From Piper betle (Eukaryota; Streptophyta; Magnoliopsida; Piperales; Piperaceae): a stretch of DNA of 64,000 nt. The notes beneath the pieces were generated by a model, which worked only from the letters and a program-made list of their open reading frames with translations, ran no database searches and had not been told where the DNA came from. Position 1 is the stretch's first letter; the number at the start of each line of letters is the position of its first letter. The stretch spans positions 1 to 64,000 of the forward strand of contig JAURVB010003203.1 in the NCBI GenBank assembly GCA_033002965.1, written 5' to 3'. The position numbers were made by a program, and so were the translations under genes. Below, piece after piece: positions 10,601 through 25,000 of this stretch.

Positions 10601-13600
10601 GCCAATTTCCTGCCTCTGGCACAAGAAATCGGCTCTCTAGAAAAAACAAGGCAACCCTGATGCAGTACTTCGCTTATAAAGATAATTAGTTAGGTTGTAC
10701 ACTGAATCAATGACGCAATATTCCATGCTTAACTTAATGGTTTAGAAAATGCTTGTTTATTCCAAGTGCTCCAGCAAAGGCACATATATAACGTCTATCC
10801 AACAGGTCAATATCGAAGCAATTTTGTGAAAGAACATATATATCGTGTCCCCCGTCGCATCCAAAGCGTATATGTCCCAATTCGTTGTCCCAGTAGATAA
10901 GGGGAGACACAAGCGTTACATCAGACAATTAATTAAGAGCAAATGGCATATAAAACTATAATTTGACACCACTAAACAAACTTTAACATAAACAAAGTTT
11001 GGTTAGATCCTAGTTTACCCATATTTGCCGGGTTCATGCACCGAATCAAACCCGGATTCTGGTCTCAATGCATCTTATCACCTAGGGGTGAGCCTTGTTT
11101 AGTTAGCCGACTAAATTGACCGAACCAAATTTCAGTAGTTTGATTTGATGGTAATTTAGTTTGACTATAGTTTGGAGAAAATTAAAAATCAAATAAATTT
11201 AATTTGGTTTATTTGGTCGATTTTTGGTCAAAACTATTCAAACTAAATAAATTAATAAATGAAAAAAAATATTTCCAAGAGTTCATTTGCTTTTATTATT
11301 ATTATTATATACGTGAATTCATGTATTTTTATTCATCATAATATATAACAAAGATTTATAAAATAATTGTTTTAGTTTAATTTATTGAAAAAGATGTATT
11401 TATGTATGTGCAAAAAATAAAAGTTTAATATATTATATATTGTAGACCTATTATATAATGTTCCAAATTATGACATTATCCATGTAACTTTTTGTGATAG
11501 ATTTATGATTAACTTTTAAATATGCAATAACAATTTTTTATTTTTAAATAAAATTTAAGAATAATTATAGTAAACATTTGAGAATGAATACTTAATGGTA
11601 TAAAACACCATTTATCAATTTTGTTAGTTTAGTTGGAGTTAGTTTAAAACCAAAATTTGGTTAACAATTGTAGTTTGGTTAATCAAACTACCTCAATTCG
11701 ATTAATTGAACAACTAGTTTTATATAATATATATATATATATATAATTGGGCTAGTAGGTTAAAAATTAGTAAATGTTAATATTATTTGCATTTATTTAT
11801 TGAAAGGAATAACCCGGATCAAGATAAGACTTGTGATATATAAATCTTCTTTTAATAAAAGTGGATATCAAAGTTTTTTTTAAAAAGACATTGGATATCA
11901 AAATATCTCGAAAAGTGTGTAAACAAATAAACGATAAGGTGAAACTAAATATAAATTAATTAATTAATAATGGTTTAGATTTGTATTGTGGTTTCACCTA
12001 GATCTTAACTCGGTTCAAACTATACTAGGTTTGGATTTGAGTTGGTTACAAATTTAGTCACGGGGATGATGGTCGGCCAAGACATATTTTCAAAATTAAA
12101 TTATGATCAAAATTAAACTTATTTTAAAAACTTGTAAGAATTTGAATATATAATTTATATTATTTTAAACTAATCATTTAATTAATCTAAAAGATAAATA
12201 ATATATTTTCATGACTTTTCTTCTAAACGACTTGGGAGACTCGAAGAATCAATTATAAAACCATAAAATTTGCTAACAAAAAATCATTTGTGATAGAAAG
12301 TCATCATAAAATAAAGTTTGAATTGAATAGTTAAAAAATAGTTTCAAAAAACTATGTTTTTGACTTTTAGAATAAAACAAATATATGTGTGTGAATATAT
12401 TTTTAATTGTGCTAATTATCTAATGATTGTTTTGTCTTCTCCCCTAATATTAAAAAATGATTGGTTAACAATTCAGTGGCTAACTATAAACAATGAGCAA
12501 TGGGATGGAGCAAAATTTGATAATAGAAGTTGGAGTTAATTAGTAATGTTTGAGCAAAAATATGCATGTGTTTAGCCTTTTGCACAAACTAAAAAATAAA
12601 TAAAAATGGGTAGTTGCTTCTCTCGTTGAGGGTTTATACGATACAAATGATAGAGTTCGGGGTTAAACTAAGGTTCACTTGTTACTAAAATATTACAATT
12701 AAATTTATTACAAAGTACGAAAAATGACATAAATTTAACTTTTTATTAATAAGTACTTTAAAGTACAAAAATGTACAAAAAACCCCTCAATTACAAAGAT
12801 CTTTCATTCATTCTATTGCATTAGAAGGTTTTAAGCTTTAAATATATCATTTGATAATAGTTACAATTTGACCAATATAATTACTTAAATGAGTATTTAG
12901 CACATGTAATATATGTTATATGTACAAATTCAATATAAATACTTTCTTTAGTAAAATAGATTTGACCAATATTCAATTAAGAAAAAAATATTTATTTAAT
13001 TAAGTCAAGTCAAAGTTGACTAACTAACCGAATCAATAACCTTAAATCAACAATTTAACTCAACAAAGAGAAACAAGTCTACAACTCGACTGGGCAAAAT
13101 GAATGAGCCAATTAAACCTAGTCGGGCAAATACATAGACTCAACTAGATTAACAAATGGGCTGTATTGAGCCAAACAAACGTATGAACTCAACCAGATTA
13201 GGTTCACAAAAAGGTTAACATGAGATAGGCAAGTGCATAGATTCAACTAGACTAGGCAAATAAAGGGGCTGGACCGAACCGGGTGAGTACATGAACTCAA
13301 CTAGACTAGGCTAACAAGGTAGTTGAATCAAACTAAGCGAAAACATAGACTCAACTAGAGTAAGTTAGCCTATTGACTTAACTAGCATAAAAAAATATAC
13401 CGATGATTTAATGGACACACTTTATTTAAGTTGTATTCCAAAGTTTACAAATTTTTACCGTGACCTCCGGGGGAGCCTTTAGTCTTTGAGTGAAAAGTAA
13501 GAATAAAAAATTCTATAAGTGGGGGGGGGAGGAATTAATTACGAAGACACACATAAGTCCTTCTTGTGATTAGTGGTATTAGAATAAATCCATCATGTAG

Positions 13601-14744
13601 AAAATTTTCCCCCTTCTTTCTCCAACTAATAATGATTGAATTTTTCCAACAAACTCACATTTTTTTCTTTATTTTCCACAACCTAAAAGGCTCCTCAAAT
13701 GAGATATGGCAAACAATTCTCAAGCAGCGGGCTCCATTGTTATAACAAAAATTCTTATGGCGGGATACTTCTTCTCACTTTGTGCATCGTAGGCCCCATG
13801 TTTTACTCATCCAAACTAAATGGTGAGTAGGGTTGTTAAACGAGCTAGCGAACTGAGCTCAATTTGTGTTCGAACTCGGCTTGAGATCGAACTAATTTTG
13901 AACATACATGTTCGAACTTGACTCGAATATTTTTTATGTTGTTCAAGTTTGACTCGAGCTCGAATACACTTAAACTGTTTAATTTTGACAAACCTCCATG
14001 TATTCGATTTAAATATATCTCATCTAAGCTATCTCACTACTTTATTATTATATTGCATATAAATAAATATAACTAGTTATAATGAAACTTATTAGTGTGT
14101 GTGTGTATATATATATATTATAATATGAAGATTATATTATTATATTATTTTATCAAATCGAGTTCAAATTTGAATAGGGTTACGAGTTGATTTTGAATTG
14201 AATACTACCTTACTCAAACTTAACTCGAAGGATTCGAGTTAGAGTCGAGTTTAAACTTAAGCATTTAAATATCGAGTTTTAAATCGAATCAAATTGAGCC
14301 AAATATTAAATATTTAAAAGTTAACTCACTTAATTAAAAACCCTAATCATAAATTACGGGGAGGATGTACGTGACACGGGGTCGACTTCATTTTTTATCA
14401 CAACTCCCTCCGTCAAAGCAACGGGTAACTTTCATCTTCGTTCGTGGGTCCCACCGCCGTTGACATCATTAATTCTATGCTCATTAAATGGGTAACTTCT
14501 TTTGCATGATAATATGGCTCCAAACTCAGACCATAATATTTCTCTTATAATTATTGGCGGGCCATTCTTCATTTGAATAATATTATTCGAAATTAAACAA
14601 GAGTCATTAGCAATTAGTAATTAGTAATCAGTAATTAGCATCTATAAACTCATAAGATATACATAATAACTAGTCCACCTTGACCAAGCCCAATCTCCCC
14701 CTTCCTGGTAAGAGCTCACGAGAAGAGCGACGACGCTGCACTCC
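10601..14744. other. Intergenic repeat-rich AT DNA
   Basis: No gene supported. A 64-codon minus-strand frame at 10734-10928 has a fairly balanced composition but no recognisable domain. An (AT)n run lies at about 11,727-11,746 and another at 14,101-14,118. Imperfect tandem copies occur at 13.13-13.37 kb (listed separately). From 13.83 to 14.3 kb, words such as GAACTCGGCTTGAG recur in both orientations, as in degraded transposons. The last few hundred bases should contain the bHLH promoter; I cannot assign elements. Confidence 0.45.
13137..13365. repeat. Imperfect tandem repeat, period about 49-55 bp
   Basis: The word (A)CTCAACTAGA(C/T)TAGG or a close variant starts at 13138, 13187, 13241, 13294 and 13349, with GAACC/GGGC-rich spacers between. 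Five diverged copies. Confidence 0.65.
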
Positions 14745-17679
14745 ATGTACTCACCCTCCTCCCGCCGGCCGAGGGCCGGCCTCGGCCGCTACGGCTCCGC
14801 CCCGAGCTCCCTCTTCCAGACCCTCGCCCAGTCTACCGCCTTCGCCGCCGACAACCAATTCTCCGGCGGCGCCACCCCGGAGAACTTCCTCTCCAAGTTC
14901 AGCTACCCCGCCGACTCCTCCTGCCTCACCTCCGACTCCAGCAACATCCCCTCCGCAGCCCCAGACGCCGTCGTCACGGTCGAGGAAAGCATGGCGCCGC
15001 TTGCCCGCCAGAGTAGCTCCCCCGCCGGATTTCTATCGAGCCTCGTGGTCGACGGCTACGGTGAGCTGATCACTCATCTGAGAGCCAGAGCAGTGCTTTC
15101 TTTCTTTTTATTTTTCCCGGCGGTTTCTTTTTCCTTTCCCGTGACTGGAAAAGGATTTATTCGGAAAAGATTTTCTTTCGGATGATTCGCCATTCCCCAT
15201 TCGGTTTGCACTATCTGCTTACAAGTTCGATCGAAGTTTGAAAGAAACGAATATAAATGTTCTCAAAAGATTGATATTTTCCTAATAATTATGCTATGAT
15301 ACTTGTTTTAACTATAAACATGCATGAATTTGATTAATACTGTAGAAACTAATTCTTTACATAGAATTTAGGCATAGAGAATTACAATTGGGTAGATCTA
15401 GCTATAAAAAAATATATAAATTGTATACTATTGCGTATTACTAGGCTTTTAATTAGGTGATGGATACAATTAAAAAGGAAGGATTGATCTTTGGTTTGGC
15501 TTGTTTTTTGTTTCAAAGCTTGGTTTTTCATGTTGTTATAATAATTGAGCCGGCTCCACTAGTCTAAACGTTGCACAATGCCATGCGAAGTTTGATTCTG
15601 ACTTACAAATCGATCTAAGTTTGAGCTAAATTAAAGTTGCCTTGTTAGTTGTTAGTCAGCACTAAAAGTCAACACAAAGGTGCAACTGGCCACGTCGATC
15701 TGATGGGTGGCAATCGCGCGGGAGTGGGGCCCGCAGAAAATCCAAGTCACCGGTCAGCAAAACTGCTTTTGGTAAACTCTGCAAAAACAGGGGCTGCGCC
15801 GGTTTCCTCGCCATGGGATTCCAATGCCTCTTATAGTGACTATATCATGATTATACTCCCCGTAAACAACTTGATTAACTTAATCTGACTCTATTAATTA
15901 GAGACAACCAGTCAATAAAATATGTTAAACAATGATTATTCTAACCAAACATGATTAATCATATACTGCCAATGTTAATTTGTTGGCCGTTCAATTTCAC
16001 GTGACTGTTATGATTTGATCATTTCATGGTCCGGCACGAGCAATGTAGGTGGAGGCGGCGGCTTTTCGGTGACAAGGGGAACATCATTGAGGTGCAATGG
16101 TGATGGTAAAATGCCGGCGGTGAACAGAATACTCAAGTCGCAGCTCAGCTTCTCCGGAGGACGAGGAACGACACACGATGGTGGCGCCGACTGGGAGGAG
16201 TCCAACTCCATCGTCTTCTCGGCTACACCTAGCAAACGGACCAAGGGATCACTGCTCCATGCCGACGTCGTTTCAGCTCTCAACCACATCGACTCTGAAG
16301 TATGTAGTTATCTAGTTAGCTCTACATATATATATGATTATGTGCATAGTTGGATGTTTTTGTTGTTATTAGTTAGTTCTATCTTGGCTATATATAATAG
16401 AATTGTTTTGTTGGTTTTCTCATGTGGTCGATGTATATATGTTGGACTTGATTTGATGGAGCAGAATGGGGTGCCACACCAGTCGTTGGAGATGGCGTCG
16501 GTGGAGAGGTTCTTACAGTTGCAGCATGATTCCGTTCCTTGTAAGGTTCGAGCAAAGCGAGGGTGCGCTACTCACCCTCGTAGTATTGCAGAGAGGGTGA
16601 GATCTTGCATGACGTTGCTGGCTCCTTCTTGATGTTTTGAATTTTCATTAATTGAGATGAGGAGAATTATATATTATGTAGATCAGGATGAATATTACTT
16701 TTGGAGCCATGCTCCCTTCTATGATCGAGTGCTTTCACATTCCTTTATTCAAGCTAATTCATGCATCAGATAAATTATAGTTTGTGCAATTTTAAGAGCA
16801 AAAACCTTGTTGGGTACCTACTTACATTCTTTCTATGACAAGCAGACCAAAGCAATAATTTGCTCTTGCATTTTTTAAGTCTCCAGAGGCGAGGTTTGAA
16901 GAGAGTAAATAGTAATATGCTGGTTTTTCTCGTCATTGACAGGATAGACGGACTCGGATAAGCGGAAAGCTGAGGAACTTGCAAGAACTAGTGCCTAATA
17001 TGGATAAGGTATGGTGTGAACTGTGAAACTCTTTTTGTTCCTCATTCTTTTGCTTCAGTATATACAGCTTGTTTTAAGGTTCTGTTCAGGATAATTAGGG
17101 TTCATATAAGTTTATTCTATATGGTTAGTCTGGATTAATAAAACCAAACTTCTTGCCATTGAATGTTACTGTTGATGTTCGAACAAATGGTGTGAATAAT
17201 AACCTTATGGGAGCCACAAACCCAGTGAATTTCCGCTGTATGCAATCGTATATAATATATTGTTCGCGAACTTATGAGCTACCTACTATATATTATCTTT
17301 AATTTGTTCGTATATATAATAGTACGTATCTTCCATTTTTCTTAAAAAAAATTGTTTTTCTTGATCACTGTAATATTTCGGATCTTCGGTTAAATTGGGT
17401 GTGACAATTGACGGTGCAGCAAACAAACACAGCAGAGATGTTGGATTTGGCAGTGGAGCACATCAAATCTTTACAAACCCAACTTCAGGTATAGAATAAA
17501 CGCCAATTCAAATGCACTCAAACGAACTTAAAACTATGCAAGTCATCTTTCTAGCTAAGGCTTTTCTTAGGATTTGATCAGCTCATGAATAAACAAGACC
17601 AATATTGTCTTCGAATGCGCCACAGGAACTGCAGAGAGAGCGAGCAGACTGTACTTGTGGATCGAGGAAAGCTGCATGA
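14745..17679 (+). CDS. bHLH transcription factor, bHLH128/bHLH130 type
   Basis: Six exons join in frame with GT-AG borders: 14745-15060, 16049-16299, 16465-16596, 16943-17008, 17420-17488, 17626-17679, giving 295 residues. The start MYSPSSRRP and the N-terminal motif SSPAGFLSSLVVDGYG...FSVTRG are typical of this subfamily. The DNA-binding and dimerisation region reads HPRSIAERDRRTRISGKLRN, a loop with LVPNMDKQTNTAEMLDLA, then the second helix, and the protein ends with the characteristic CTCGSRKAA. Family members act in the nucleus as homo- or heterodimers on E-box promoters, with roles in flowering and guard-cell genes in Arabidopsis; that is family knowledge. An Asp replaces the usual Glu/Val just before RRTRIS, at an exon junction. 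Exon 1 is strongly GC-rich and later exons are AT-rich. All splice sites and phases agree, so the gene looks functional. Confidence 0.9.
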
Positions 17680-18462
17680 TTTACATTTTACGTCGTCCGG
17701 AGTGCACTGTAATTAGGTTGATGAAAAATTCTGAACTCGAGAAAGGCCAGCGATAATAGAACGTCCTATTACATACATAAAACGGTTCTAATTTGCAGGG
17801 GAGAGTCGGCTCTTTTAGTTTTTGCCATGCACGCCATGATCCACCTTGTATCAATTATCAACATTGTATCTTTGCATGACATTTGCTCTTTAACTTGTTT
17901 CTTGCATTTTTTTCTTTTTTAAATTTTTTCTTAAATGTGATTTATTGGCCACGTCGATTTTTTTCAGCTTAAGATTAATTATTGCCCAAGTTTACATTAA
18001 AATTTTAATTATGGACTCACATAATACTCATTAAAAGACCATTCCTAATAAGTAACATGTTTCATTATTCCTATTGTTATTTCTATTCATCTTTCTATTC
18101 TTTATAAAAAATATTCATCATTATTTCTAATAAAACTCTCAATATTATTCCTAATAAAATAAAAGTTGTTCTCAATGATAAGTATCAGTTCTTCATTCCA
18201 CGCGTAGATATGAAACTCAAAAGTCAAGATAAATCTTGTTTTTTTTATAAATAACCGTTTCTCATCATATGCCTAATAAAAATGATTCCTTGTTTTCTAC
18301 CTAAAAAGCCTTCTTACTTATAGAAAAAAATAATCCTCGTAATACATGCCCACACACTGTTCAAGCTTCTATTACGTTTTTTTATTTTAAGATGAATTAA
18401 TAATTATATATATGGACCTTGTTAAGTTTTTTTATTGAGATTAGTTTCGGGCTATATTCACT
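17680..18462. other. bHLH 3' region and AT-rich intergenic DNA
   Basis: About the first 250 bp after the stop are probably 3' untranslated sequence. The rest is AT-rich with no supported gene. Confidence 0.5.
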
Positions 18463-18784
18463 CACTAAAAAAAGACTTTTTTCATATTTTCTCCACATCA
18501 TTTTTAAAAGCGAATTTTCTATATTTAAGAAAATTTAAAGGTGATTATGTATTAATTTTAAACTTTTATCCACTCCAAAAAAATTCATCGATCTTAAAAC
18601 ACAAAGAAAAATGGAGTGGAGAAGAGTGGGTAAAAAAAGTTTTTCTACATTTTTTTGACGTGGAGAAAATTTTAAAAATTAACACATGTTTACCTTTAAA
18701 ATTTATAAATATAAAAAGAAATCTAAGGTTTTTCTCCGTAACATCTTTTTTAAAATCGTAGAAAAAAAACAATTTTTTATAGTG
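18463..18784. mobile_element. Small CACTA-type (MITE-like) DNA element
   Basis: The element opens CACTAAAAAAAG and closes ...TTTTTTATAGTG, so both ends show the CACTA/TAGTG signature with an A/T-rich inverted extension. It is flanked by the 3-bp direct repeat ACT (18460-18462 and 18785-18787), the duplication size of the CACTA (En/Spm) superfamily. At 322 bp it encodes no transposase and must be non-autonomous. An internally similar sequence lies at about 51.72-52.01 kb (shared TTTTTCTCCAC, GGTGA..ATGTATT and CCTTTAAAATTT words, ending TTTTTTACAGTG). Confidence 0.65.
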
Positions 18785-18787
18785 ACT

Positions 18788-19081
18788 TTAAATTAGAGTT
18801 ATATATATATAATGTTTATATTCTCGTTAATCTACTAATTGATAGAAATAGTTTTTATTTTGACAAACTAATCATTTATAGTGTTTGGTCTATGGCTAAT
18901 AAAAAGTAAAATTTGAGAAAAAATTCGGTTCCATGAAATGAGCCGAGTTTGAATATTGCTAACTCGACTCGAGTCGGCCCGGTCTAACCCCTTGTAGTTC
19001 CCAAAGGCCCTAACGAGGGCTGCACCGTTGTTGCTTTCTCCGCCGCCGCCAACATCGCCGCCGCGTTCTCCGGCGGATGCC
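18788..19081. promoter_or_regulatory. Probable IleRS promoter and leader
   Basis: This short stretch separates the CACTA element from the IleRS start. It turns GC-rich from about 18,955 on, where the transcript probably begins; no specific TATA box or other element is assigned. Confidence 0.35.
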
Positions 19082-22000
19082 ATGGACGACGTCCGGGAGG
19101 GGAAGGACTTCTCCTTCCCGGCGGAGGAGGGCGCGATCCTCAACCTGTGGGCCGAGATCAAGGCTTTCGAGAACCAGCTCAAGCGGACGGAGCACCTTCC
19201 CGAGTACATCTTCTACGACGGCCCCCCTTCGCCACCGGCCGCCCCCACTTCGGCCACATCCTCGCCGGCACCATCAAGGACATCGTCACCCGCCACCGCT
19301 CCATGAGCGGCTTCCACGTCACCCGCCGCTTCGGCTGGGACTGCCATGGCCTCCCTGTCGAGTTCGAGATCGACACCAAGCTCGGCATCACGACCCGCGA
19401 CCAGGTGCTTGCCATGGGCATTGACAAGTACAATGAGGAGTGCCGGGGCATCGTCACCCGCTACGTCGCCGATTGGGAGCAGGTGGTGACCAGGATGGGC
19501 CGGTGGATTGATTTCTCTAACGATTACAAGACCATGGATTTGAAGTTCATGGAGAGTGTTTGGTGGGTTTTCGCCCGGCTCTATGATATGGATTTGGTCT
19601 ACAAGGGTTTCAAGGTGCCAATTTTTGTTCTTACAGTTTTTTTCTCTAGTATCCTTTCTTTCTTGTTTGTGCTAATTTCAATCTATGGATGGCATGATGT
19701 GCTTTCATGTACAATTTTGTGTTGATTCTGTGCCAGTCAGTTACTAGCTGCTAGTTCAACTGTCTCGTTTTTGTTGAATACAACCTGACACCTTGAAGAT
19801 ATTATAGAGTTAAGATATTATAATTTTTTTCAGAATTTTGGTCTTTAAAACTTTTGTACATACTTTTAGGATGGAATTGTTGCAATTCTTGTCAATTGTG
19901 CATGTGCATTGCTCTGAAGCCTGATTAGTGATTATTTATATTGTTTAATTCACTTCATAATGCCTTGCGTTTGCAATTGCTTGAGAAGATGTTATTGAAA
20001 TTTATGACAAGTACATTATTCAAATGATTTTGGTGTCCTGTGAGTGTATACCATGGGTTGAACACATCCAAGCATTTGGCATGGGAAAAGAACAAAAATG
20101 CTTAGGAGTATGCATTTCGATGTCTATCGGTTAATGTGCTGAATATTGTTCAGGTTATGCCATACAGCACAGGCTGCAAGACCCCTCTTTCTAATTTTGA
20201 GGCTGGGCTGAACTATAAGGTATCAAAATATTTAGCATCTTCTTGTATTTTATCTTTCAACGGAGCTACAAATCTTTAGTTCAGTTTTGATTTGCGGGTG
20301 CAGGATGTGTCTGATCCTGAAATCATGGTATCGTTTCCTATGATTGGTGATCCAGATGGGGCTTCTCTTGTGGCATGGACAACAACCCCATGGACTCTTC
20401 CCAGTAATCTTGCTCTTTGTGTGAATGAAACTTTTACATACATCAAGGTGAAATGCTGTCGTATATATTGTCCCATTTTTCAATATCTGCTATGATTATT
20501 TTTTGAGAGTGTAAGAAAATATGTGTCTTGAATGTTCATATGGCATTTACTTGTTTAACACCCTTTTATTTTTTTTCTGCTTCCAAAGTTGGCTTTGCAA
20601 ATGTGCTGTCTTATTGTTCATTACAAAACAATATGCTTTCATAGGTTTTTCATTTGCATGTGAAGATAGGTAAAAAGGGCACTTCATATGTAGTTATGCT
20701 CCTGTCTGTGGATCATATGATTTTTTATCCTTAGTGTATTGTGGGAGTGGGAAATTACACATCACTTTTTGTCATTTTTTTGTTATGATTAACACATACC
20801 ACATGTATCAATTCTAGAATGTAGATATGCAGTCATTTGAACTTTTTTATCACGCAGTTCTTGGAGACATGTAGGTGGTGGCTTTTGAACATATTTACTT
20901 AAACCATGGCTTAACATGTAGGTCCGTGACAAGTCAACTGGTGCAGTTTACATTGTTGCGGAATCAAGATTGTCACAGCTGCCTAGCAACAAACAGAAGA
21001 CGGATGTGCCTATTGGAACTAAGCATTCAAATGCTAAAGTCAAGGGCCCCTCAAGTGAGAAGATTAAAAGTGGGCGTGACAATGTAACTTATGATGTTTT
21101 GGAAAAAATTTCTGGCTCATCACTTGTGGGGAAGAAGTAAGATCATGTTCCTTGTTTTTCCAATTTTTCATAGATAGTTTTAACACATAATAACACTCTT
21201 TTTTTGTACACTTATGGACTGAGAATAGTTCTCTAAATGTTTCTGTAATTGTCACAATGTTGTTATTCCATGGAATATGTCTTTCTGGACCTGTTATCTT
21301 AAATATTAAAAGCATTATCAGAATTGTAATTTCAAGAATCTAATGTTTGCAGGTACGTACCATTGTTTGATTACTTCAAGGAATTTGGAGAGGTGGCATT
21401 CAGGATCGTTGCTGACAACTATGTCACTGATGATAGTGGTACTGGAATTGTTCATTGTGCACCCGCATTTGGTGAGGATGACTATCGTGTTTGTGTGCAG
21501 TCTGGCATAGTCAGTAAGGTTTATTCTTTCACCATTGCTTCTGAAGTTGTACAATCAGAAGTATTTAATTTGTTTAACCTGGTTGTTATATATTTGAATT
21601 TTTAGAGGATTTTGTATCTCCTCATTGCTCAAGGGTTTTGTTTTTTTGTTGTACATAAATGCTAACTTGCTTGCCATTGTCGGCTTATGTAGGAGGAGGA
21701 TCTAATTGTTGCTGTTGACGATGATGGCTTATTTACGGACAGAATCACAGACTTCAAAGGTCGTTATGTTAAAGAAGCTGATCATGATATAACTGATGCT
21801 GTCAAGGCAAGTGATTTTATTTATACTATCTGTTTTAATAAAATTTTCATACGTGAATGGAGTGGCTAACATAATATGATAAATAACAAGTGTTAGAATT
21901 AGAGGTATAAAGGTGACTCTCAAATGAAGCTCATCGAAGCCTTTTATTTTGCATACATAAACAGTTACAACTAACTTACATGATGTGAGGGAGTATCTCC

Positions 22001-25000
22001 CTCAAATCTTCTAACAGAATATCTTCCTAACTAGCTAACAAACAAGTGAAGAATATAACAACCAAACAAACATAGCAACTAAACAAACAAGACAGATTAT
22101 ACACGAGATAATACTTAAAGCAATATCTTATCTAGCACTCCCCCTCAAGCTACGATGGAACATCGACCAAACATAGCTTGGACTTCAACCGTTGATGGGG
22201 GACATTTGGTAGTGCTTTGGTCGTGATATCTGCTAGCTGTGTAGCTGAAGTTTTATGCTCCATAGAAATAGTTTTATCCTTCACTTCTTTGTCTTGTATA
22301 AAGTGACAGCCCAACTCACTCAATGTGCTTTGTCCTTTCATGAAAGACAGGTTTATGTGCAATATGTATGGCAGCCTTATTGTCACACCAGAGTTGCGCT
22401 GCTCCCATGAATGGAAACCCTAGCTCACCTAAGAAAGATTTCATCCAGACCAGCTCCGTAGTTGCTTTTGCCACAGCTCTATACTCAGCTTTAGCTGAAG
22501 ATCTGACAACTACATTTTGCTTCTTACTCTTCCAAACAACAAGGTTGCCTCCCAGCTTGATACAATAACCTGAGGTGGATTTTCGATCAAAGGGTGACTC
22601 AGCCCAATCTGCATCAACAAAACCATGAACCTCTGGGGAACTTCCCACCTTCTGTTTAGTGTACAATAGTCCTTTGTTGGGATAACCTTTGAGATACTTC
22701 GAGATCCTCATCACCACATTCCAATGTGAAAGTCTGGGATTTTGCATGAATTGACTGACTACACTGAGTGTGAAGGACAAGTCAGGTCGAGTTACAGTTA
22801 AGTAGATCAGCTTTTCAATTAGTCTTCTATATCTGTTCACATCCTTTAAAGACTCACCTTAATCTGGTTGTAGTTTTACACCAGCTTCCAATGGAGAATC
22901 CACTGGTTTAGTATGCATCCGTCCAGTCTTCTGCAACATGTCCAATACATACTTCTTTTGACTCAAATAGATCCCTTTTTTGATCTCTCACAACTTCAAT
23001 TCCAAGAGAGTAATGCAACTGGCCTAGGTCTTTGATGTGCAGTTTAGACTTTAGTCATTCCTTCCTAGATTGTCATTTCCAGATAGGACTATGTCACACA
23101 TACACAATCAAGAGAGCACACCCCTTCGAGGTCTTCTTTACAAACACCAAATAATCTGTCACACACCTGATAAAACCAAAGTCCAATAATGTGGAGCTGA
23201 ATTTTTCAAACCATGCTGTAGGGGATTGTTTAAGACTATAAATGGATTTCTGTAGTTTGCACACCTTTTGAGGCTCCCCCTCAGCTACAAATCCAGGGGG
23301 CTACTGCATATACACTTCCTTTTGGAGATAGCCATGGAAAAAAGAATTAGTCACGTCTAGCTGATGGAGGGGCCAGTGAAAATGGCCAGCCAAGGAGAGG
23401 AGATTGCGTACTGAGTTCATTTTGGCTATGGGAGAAAAGGTGTCATTGTAATCAAGCCCTGGGGTCTGACTATACCCTTTAGCAACTAGTCTTGCAATGA
23501 ATCTGTCCAAAGTGCCATCAGCTTTGAGTTTGACTGTATACACTCATCGACATCCAATAACTTCCTTGCCAATAAGAAGATCAACCAGATCCTAAGTGTG
23601 GTTTCGGTTGAGGGCAGCAATTTTATCATTCATAGCCTGCTTCCAACTTGGATCATGTAAGGCCTGTATAGGATCTGTGGGAACACTGATGGGAGATGAG
23701 CTATGCATTAGAATAGAAGAAGTATAAGGTGTTATACCTGGTTCAGGAGCAGCAAGAGAGGATAGGTCTGGAGAAGTGATGGAGTCATCCTTAGATCTGC
23801 GGGTATAGACAATAGGGGGTTTGCAAGACAGGAAGTGATGGAAGCGGATGATCTGCAATGACATGGTCATGAGGACGTCTAGAGTAGACTATGGGAGGAT
23901 CAGCAAAGAGTGTTGCAGGTTGCTTTGGGAAGTCCACCACAGGAAGGGGTGGATGTGGGATTGCTGGACTGCAGAGGATGGGACAAAACAGATTGAGATT
24001 AGAAGGGAATGTTTTCAAAGAAACTAACATCCATAGAGATACAGGTCTTTTTGAAAGAGGGGTTATAACACACATAACCTTTCTGAAGTCTTGAATACCC
24101 TAAGAAAACACACTTCAAGGCCGTAGCAGATAATTTGTCTTTCATGGAGGGTAGAATGTGCACAAAACAAACACAACCGAAAGTCTTAGATTCAATAGCA
24201 AATAGTGGTTTATTAGAATGTAACACTTTGAAGGGTATATCATTGCTAGAGATGCACTAGGCATTGGTTAATCAAGAAACAAGCTGTGAGGAGAGCATGA
24301 GGCCAATGATGTTTGGGGACATATGAATGGATCATGATAGTCCTTGTGACCTCAAGAAGGTGCCTCTGCTTACATTCAACCACCCCATTTTGTTGTGGAC
24401 TGTATACACATGATTGTCACAATATGTTTTAAACTGTGATGATGTGTATTCTAGGGCATTATCTGATCGAAATGTTTGGAAAGTGGCTGAAAATTGTGTG
24501 TGTATTTCATTGACAAAGAGAAAAAACTTTGGTCCTTTCCTTCATCAAATACAACCAAGTCATACAGCTGCAATCATCAACAAGATAGTACATAGTATTT
24601 GAATTGACCTTGATTAGGAGCTGCTAGGGATCCCCAAACATCAGAATGGACCAATTTAAAAGGCTTATCTGTTCTAGACCTAGAACTCAAAGGCAAGGAG
24701 ACACGACTATGTTTAGCTATCTCACAGGACTCACATCTAAGTTGAGAGACATGCTGCAAGGATGGAACCATTAGCTTGAGCTTATTCAAGTTGGGATGAC
24801 CTAGCCGAAGATGCCATTCAAAGGATCTGGAAGATGTAGAACCTAAACTAGCTTGTGATGCTTTGTGTGAAGCAGTCTTCAAATAGTAGAGATGACCATC
24901 TCTCCATCCACGACCAGTCTCCCTTTTGCCCTTGGTATCCTGAAAAACACAATAAGAGGAAGTGAATATCACTTGACATCCACCAGTGGAACACAACCTT

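Noticed and set aside
10204..10660. Open frames in both directions in the GC-rich island
   Set aside because: Low-complexity Arg/Gly/Ala translations without domains; explained by base composition.
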